From Zantedeschia hybrid cultivar (Eukaryota; Streptophyta; Magnoliopsida; Alismatales; Araceae), in assembly GCA_030544215.1 (NCBI GenBank), contig JARZZO010000014.1:19502234-19566233 (forward strand): 64,000 nucleotides of DNA, in the 5' to 3' direction. This document shows, piece by piece, positions 59,719-64,000 of this stretch (within the stretch, counting starts at the first letter, position 1; each line of letters begins with the position of its first letter). A program made the position numbers and the translations under genes. The notes below the pieces were generated by a model. It did no database searches. It worked only from the letters and a program-made list of their open reading frames with translations, and was not told the origin of the DNA.

Positions 59719-62030
59719 GAAGTTGCAGAGGTCTCCCCCTCCGACAATGCCAACAAACTGACAAACCCTAACACCCTGCTGTGATATATAGAGGGCAGCC
59801 CCTCTCTCACAAGGCCTGAAGCTCTTCTCTCTCTCTCTCTCTCTCTCTGTGTGTTAATGGCACATACACTGCACATGGTCGAAGCCTCCTCTTACCCCAC
59901 TCTACAGTCATTTTGTTAGATTGTTTTATGTATTTTTGACATATTTAATAATATAATTATATACCTGGATTTTTTATATTTTTTAAATAAATATCGCCTC
60001 AAACGCCTAGGCCATCGCCTAGGCGTTTGAGGCTAAGGTGACCTCCCCATCGCCTCGGTCGCCTCACGCCTTTAACTTCATAGGGTATCGGTGGGTATAG
60101 CCCGATATGAGTCACTTGTATTTTTAAAAAATAATTAGAAAAAACTTTTACTGGCTGGGGCTGGGCCAAAATGGACATGTACGGGCCAGTACTCCTAATA
60201 CCAATACCAGTACGTATCATCATCACATCCCCCCAACCAATACCGGTACAGCCATCCTTACTTGAGAAGTAATATTCCGTCTCCACCACAGAACGGTGCA
60301 AATGAACATGGTATAAATCTATGGAAAAGGAGGACATAGGATTGTGAAAATTGGCATCTAAGGTTATCACTGTAAACAAAAATACTTGAACAAGCATGGG
60401 ATATTAATGAACTTGAAGGACAATACTATGGGATTTCATCGAAGCTGGCTGGAAAAATGAAAAATATGTTGGAGTCTCTACACGCAAATGCGCCTAATTC
60501 CTGATGCTGTTGATGGTAGTAACTCCTAACCTTCCACCAAACAACCGACCATACAATAGGTTTTCATATGAACACAATTTTATTTTGTAGTTGACAAAAT
60601 GTACCCAAGGATAAGCGATAACTATGAAATTATGATGACTACTGGCGGTTCAATGAGTTTAGGATTTAGAATGGCCGACTTACAAGTTGGCAAAAGAATT
60701 GCCGGCATTGTCCAATTTCTCATGGGGAAGGGCAGCTGTGGAGTCTTGTAAACTTGAACCTAACAAGATGAGAATGTAGATCAAATCTGGATTTAGTATG
60801 ATCTTGAGCAGCATGGATATTTCCTTTTTCTTTGTGCAATTTTCAGGACCAAAAAGTCATATTATGTTAGCTGATAAGCAGTGATGTAATATGGTGTTAT
60901 GAAAGACTTTACTCAGCCATTAGTAGTTAACAGTTTCTTTTCGGTTAACTCGAACTAAAGTAAACCTTTAGCCACTTGTAACAAGCTTATGAGTAGGTTT
61001 GATATCTTTATAACTACATGTCTATGAAGTGGGAGTAAAGTTGAGTCATGGTCCAGCATATAGAATAAATTTGTATGCCCTGCAAGAAACACTACACATG
61101 ATGGATCAATGAACCATCAGTGATTCTCTTTCAAAAATTCACATTTCACAAAAGATACAATCAAACTAAATTCTCATGGCTCTGGTTGCGTCTCAAGTTT
61201 ATTTTCTCGTGTATCATATGGCATATCATCCATGATCCATCGATCACAGATTTTCAGCTTCGAAGCTACATTTCTGCAGTACAAGAAAAATCCATAGCCC
61301 ACTCCTACCATTCCGAGATCTAACCCCTCCAGACTTGCATTCTTATTCTTTGGTCTAAAAAAATATGAAATCAACACTTTTTTCATAGGAATTATAACAA
61401 ATCCATTACCAGCAGAAGTACAGAGATGAAGACACAGATGAGCAGCATAATAGGTGCAAAAGGATTAGGTCAAGACAAAAAATTACATCAAGACAAAGCG
61501 CACCATCAGTCCATCCATCAATTTTTGAACGGCCACATTGGCCAGAAGAAATCAATGCCTTCAGGCCTGCAAACCATATCTCTGCCTCCACTTTGTCTTT
61601 GCATATCTAAAGGTGATGATATAATTCATAAATATCACAGTCAATAAAAGCAAATGCATAAAAAGTGCAAAAACAAGAAGCAAAACAAAGGGCAGGATGA
61701 CATACCAAGTCAAGGGACCTTTTCCCATCATTGTAAATAAGTGAAAAGGACAAATAGTCCTTCTCAGGGCACAGTTGCCGTTGAAAAACAGGCTGCGAAA
61801 TAGACTAGGAAAAGTCAATACATTTGCAGAGTGCAAAGAGGCACAATAAAGCTATGAATATGCTTCAGAATTTACCAATGAAATCAAACAGGATATATAT
61901 GACAATATATTGAACAATTACTGTAGAGATAGAAACTCACAGTTCTTTGTCCAGGGATAATTCTTGAAACAGAAGCTAACTTCAATGTCCTTTGTCCACT
62001 ACTTGAAATCCAAATCAAACATGACTCATC
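50291..62030 (-). CDS. PRAF: PRAF/RLD protein: PH, RCC1 repeats, FYVE, BRX (5'-truncated by the window)
   Basis: Seven exons (62030-61941, 61792-61706, 61606-61487, 56000-53904, 53820-53674, 51600-51059, 50459-50291) join in frame to 1083 codons plus stop. The first three give most of a PH domain (DESCLIWISSS to GWTDGALCLD, about 1-99). The large fourth exon holds seven RCC1-type repeats (about 187-571; recurrent CG..HT and WG.G..G.LGHG) and a variant FYVE finger (572-641, RKRHNCYNCG). A coiled coil (about 770-855) and a C-terminal BRX domain (about 999-1054, QYEPGVYITL to YQKYNVR) follow. Arabidopsis RLD/PRAF proteins are recruited by LAZY1-like proteins through the BRX domain, and act in membrane traffic and auxin transport during gravity response. 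About 50 N-terminal residues lie in exon(s) beyond the right edge. The intron 56001-61486 was enlarged by transposons. Confidence 0.95.
51813..52196. mobile_element. Foldback MITE F2, in a PRAF intron
   Basis: A nearly complete palindrome of about 380 bp. GTATTGCACTGACCCTCAGT at the left pairs with the mirrored ACTGAGGGTCAGTGCAATAC at the right, and inner blocks such as GGTGGGTCCCGAGATG / TACCTTGGGCCCACC and TCAGACGACCC / GGGTCGTCCGA also pair. It is the same family as 30856-31257. It lies in the intron between the coiled-coil exon and the BRX-proximal exon. Confidence 0.85.
56256..58647 (-). mobile_element. Solo LTR, 2392 bp, TSD ATCCT, in a PRAF intron
   Basis: It starts TGTTGAGGG and ends TTTGTCAACA (TGTTGA/TCAACA inverted ends). 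It is flanked by a perfect 5-bp duplication, ATCCT at 56251-56255 and 58648-58652. A TATA-like CTATAAATACACCC reads on the minus strand near 58046, so its promoter would face the same way as PRAF transcription. The interior has a C homopolymer at 57938-57949 and GC-rich GGCAGCAG repeats at 58300-58450. No coding region or second LTR is present. Confidence 0.88.
58653..59148. other. PRAF intron sequence between two insertions
   Basis: AT-rich intron with no recognisable element apart from palindromic GATACGTATCGGTATCGG at 59136-59156, just left of element B. That palindrome may belong to an older repeat continuing at 60092-60250. Confidence 0.35.
59157..60083. mobile_element. hAT element B, 927 bp, TSD GGTATCGG
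   Basis: The left end CTCTGTTATCAAAGGCGA and right end in reverse CTATGAAGTTAAAGGCG are inverted repeats. The flanks are a perfect 8-bp duplication, GGTATCGG at 59149-59156 and 60084-60091. Both subterminal regions are full of GCGATCGCC / GCCTAGGCG palindromes, as in elements A and C. The centre (59370-59880) is unlike the ends: a TTTTATAAG TATA-like box, a pyrimidine-rich leader with AACCCTAAC, an ATG opening a 60-codon frame and two (CT)n runs. This suggests captured or ancestral 5' gene sequence. It lies in a PRAF intron. Confidence 0.9.
59677..59848. repeat. Two (CT)n microsatellites inside hAT element B
   Basis: Runs at 59677-59712 and 59826-59848, each followed by GTGTGT-like sequence. 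The similar context suggests the second arose by duplication of the first. Confidence 0.85.
60092..61486. other. PRAF intron, remaining part
   Basis: AT-rich intron. At 60092-60250 are further GGTATCGG/CCAATACCAGTACG sequences that may be the rest of an older repeat into which element B inserted. No exon was found here. Confidence 0.4.
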
Positions 62031-63390
62031 CTGCATATCAGAAGTTAAAGTCCAACATTACGAATGTACCTATGACCTAAACTATGAGGAAAACAATTAC
62101 AGTGTCCATCTCATCTCATACAAATGACACAAACATGTTATCTAAATGATGCTGATACAATCTCCATGAATCTTAAACCCATCCAACAGAATTCTGCAAC
62201 TACTACTCTCACTAGATAACAGGGACAGTCAAGACCTTTCTGAAAAGTATACAAGCTAACCAATTGCAGTTATAACCTAGTTCTTCTTCAGCTCTAAGAA
62301 TATTGCATTCATTATGGAACAAACATATGCATATCAATGGATCCTTCAATCAACTTCTATTGAAAGGAAGAGAAAAAGCAGTCAGGATTAGACTCAGAAA
62401 ACCACAAGTTACAACTATATCATCACTAGGATGGTGTAGAGTTCTGGCAGAGACTAACTCTGCATCCGCGGGCATGACTATACCACCACTAAGACGGGCA
62501 GAGTCTTAAGGAAACTACATTGTGTTAATCCCCTTTTGCATCTATCAGCGTGGACATGTTTTCCAGTTGGAAGAAGTTTTTGGGTTACCACCAGTGTGAC
62601 ATAACTCTGCAAGTTTTTGAAAAATCACAATTTAATCATACTTTTTCGTCGTAACATATTTTTCACGAATAAATCACAATTCATTGAAAGGATCTTTAAA
62701 ACTTCAGAAATTCGAAAAGTACCTATGTGATCACATTTTTGTCACATATATATATATATAAAGGAACTCACTCAGTTTGTGCCAGATATTCTTTATTTTA
62801 TATTATATATTAAAATTATATTTTATATATTAAAAAATAACATTTCTTTTATAAAAATTTTCACAAACTTTTCAGAATTTTTGCCGACTTGAGATTTTTT
62901 CCTCAAGCTGATTTTTTCCCGAATCCCAAGTTGGTGACATTGGTTGTCACAAGTTTCAGCTCGGTTATTTTGATCAAGGAAGCATCAGGATGGACCCCCG
63001 GAGAGGTTGAGCCCAAATCAACTGGATGGGGTGAACGCAATCTGAGCTGATGCTGTCCAATCCATCCTTGGCCAAGATTGACCCTATATTTAGCATCCAA
63101 AAAATTTTAAAATGTTAAAAAAATAAAAACATATTTTGAAAGCAAAAAGTGTACAAATTGAACATGCAACTGAGCTTGAACAGGCAGGATAACCATGTCC
63201 ACTCCGAGTCTCGTTGCTCCTGATTTCAGAAACTATCTACTTGTAGATAGGAGCGATTGGTAAGAAGGAACGGATTTGATTATCCTGACAGACAACCTAA
63301 TCTAGATCAGCCGCAGCGTTACTTCTAAGGGTGGCGAGAACTGAAAAAGAGTCAGGAAGAGGTTAGAAGGATTTAAATGATTTGTTCCCT
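62031..63390. other. Upstream PRAF intron (5' end outside the window)
   Basis: Minus-strand reading finds no exon matching the expected start of the PH domain. The frame at 62903-63100 (-) has no recognisable domain. A (TA)n run lies at 62748-62760. It is inferred to be intron because the exon at 62030 begins at an acceptor in mid-PH-domain. Confidence 0.5.
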
Positions 63391-63394
63391 TGCA

Positions 63395-64000
63395 AGAAGA
63401 ATAGTCAACAGGATATTGCTTGCAAGTTAGACTTCAATAAGGCCTATGATCGAGTGTCTTTGGGAATGCTTATGATCAGTTATGAAAAATCACAATTTTC
63501 CAGACTTGTGGATTCTCTTGATTAAAAAAAAATGTCTTAGTTCAGCAAAATTTTCTTTGGTCATAAATGGAAAAGTCCACGGATTCTTTTCGAGCTCTAG
63601 AGGCCTTAGACAGGGAGATACACTTTCCTCACTCTTATTTGTCCTTGTGGGGAACATCCTTGGGATTTGTCCCATTGCAGAGCAGCAGGGATGGTTCAGA
63701 GGAGTTCAAATCATTAAAACAATTTTTTTGGCTCTCACATTTACAGTATGCTGATCACACACTTATTTTTATCCAGGGAGATAAAGGCCAGTTGATCACG
63801 CTTGTATTTGTTCCAAAAATTTTTGAAGCCTGCTCAGATCTGATAATCAATTTTTAAAAGAGCTCAATGATTGGCACTTATGGAAAAGGAAGAAGTTCAT
63901 GATTTTGCTAGTATAATACATTGCAACAATGAGAATCTCCCTATAACATACTTGGGACTGCCACTTCATTACAGACAGTTAAAAGTTTCTGACTGGGATC
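63395..64000 (+). mobile_element. LINE reverse-transcriptase fragment (truncated by the window)
   Basis: The plus-strand translation, across at least three frameshifts, shows the order of plant LINE RT motifs: LDFNKAYDRV, NFPDLWI, FSLVINGKVHGFF, RGLRQGDTLS.LLF, QYADHTLIF, then TYLGLPLHY. The catalytic YADD box reads YADH, and frames are broken, so the copy is dead. It runs on past the right edge. It lies antisense to PRAF, probably in its first visible intron. Confidence 0.85.

Noticed and set aside
1..64000. tRNA, rRNA, CRISPR, organellar insert or known plant miRNA precursors
   Set aside because: No cloverleaf, rRNA block or mature miRNA match (156, 159, 164, 166-168 type) was noticed by eye. 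A tRNAscan-SE, Infernal or organelle BLAST run would be needed to exclude them fully.

Overview
The window is nuclear DNA of a flowering plant. It is AT-rich and intron-rich, and carries plant-specific gene families (PRAF/RLD, plant WNK, RZ-1A, IDA-like peptide) amid heavy plant-type transposon debris. The species cannot be fixed from sequence alone; a non-grass monocot is possible but weakly supported. Coordinates below come from reading splice sites and insertion footprints by eye.

Four genes are well supported. (1) A glycine-rich RRM plus CCHC RNA-binding protein of the RZ-1A type lies on + at 16626-18079, with two coding exons and introns in both UTRs. (2) A single-exon IDA-like secreted peptide precursor lies on - at 27797-28027. 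(3) A WNK protein kinase lies on - at 38285-40996; its seven coding exons join in frame to 666 aa. (4) A PRAF/RLD protein (PH, RCC1 repeats, FYVE, coiled coil, BRX) lies on - at 50291-62030. Its seven visible coding exons give 1083 aa, and the first exon(s) lie beyond the right edge. One of its introns is about 5.5 kb long because a solo LTR and a hAT element landed in it. Two weaker exon pairs (23848-24144 and 36756-36956, both -) may be small or partial genes.

The remainder is mostly mobile-element sequence, and many boundaries can be read exactly. Three solo LTRs have perfect 5-bp target duplications: 3246-4136 (GATGT), 8038-10299 (GACTA) and 56256-58647 (ATCCT). Several non-autonomous hAT elements have 8-bp duplications: 12250-13593 (CCTGTGAG, perfect), 59157-60083 (GGTATCGG, perfect), 20093-20837, 42977-43831, 11194-11531 and 7739-10512; the last is split by the second solo LTR. 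Foldback MITEs occur in related pairs (30.9/51.8 kb, 20.9/23.1 kb, 22.7/33.9 kb). A tRNA-derived SINE family is present at 28.4, 31.7 and 32.5 kb. The 32.5-kb copy was swallowed into a ~295-bp tandem array. LINE fragments lie at 7.0, 13.7, 26.1 and 63.4 kb, and a decayed LTR retrotransposon with an iMet-type primer binding site at 42.8-47.4 kb.

Layout: 0-6 kb, repeats and a solo LTR; 6.0-6.7 kb, a GC-rich promoter/leader-like segment; 7-13.6 kb, nested transposons; 16.6-18.5 kb, RZ-1A; 20-26 kb, MITEs and AT-rich spacer; 27.8-28.1 kb, the IDA-like gene; 28.4-36.2 kb, SINEs, tandem array and MITEs; 38.3-41.3 kb, WNK; 41.5-49.4 kb, duplications and retrotransposon relics; 50.3-62.0 kb, PRAF; 63.4-64 kb, a LINE. 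The genes are independent transcription units. No operon, CRISPR, rRNA or tRNA gene was seen.
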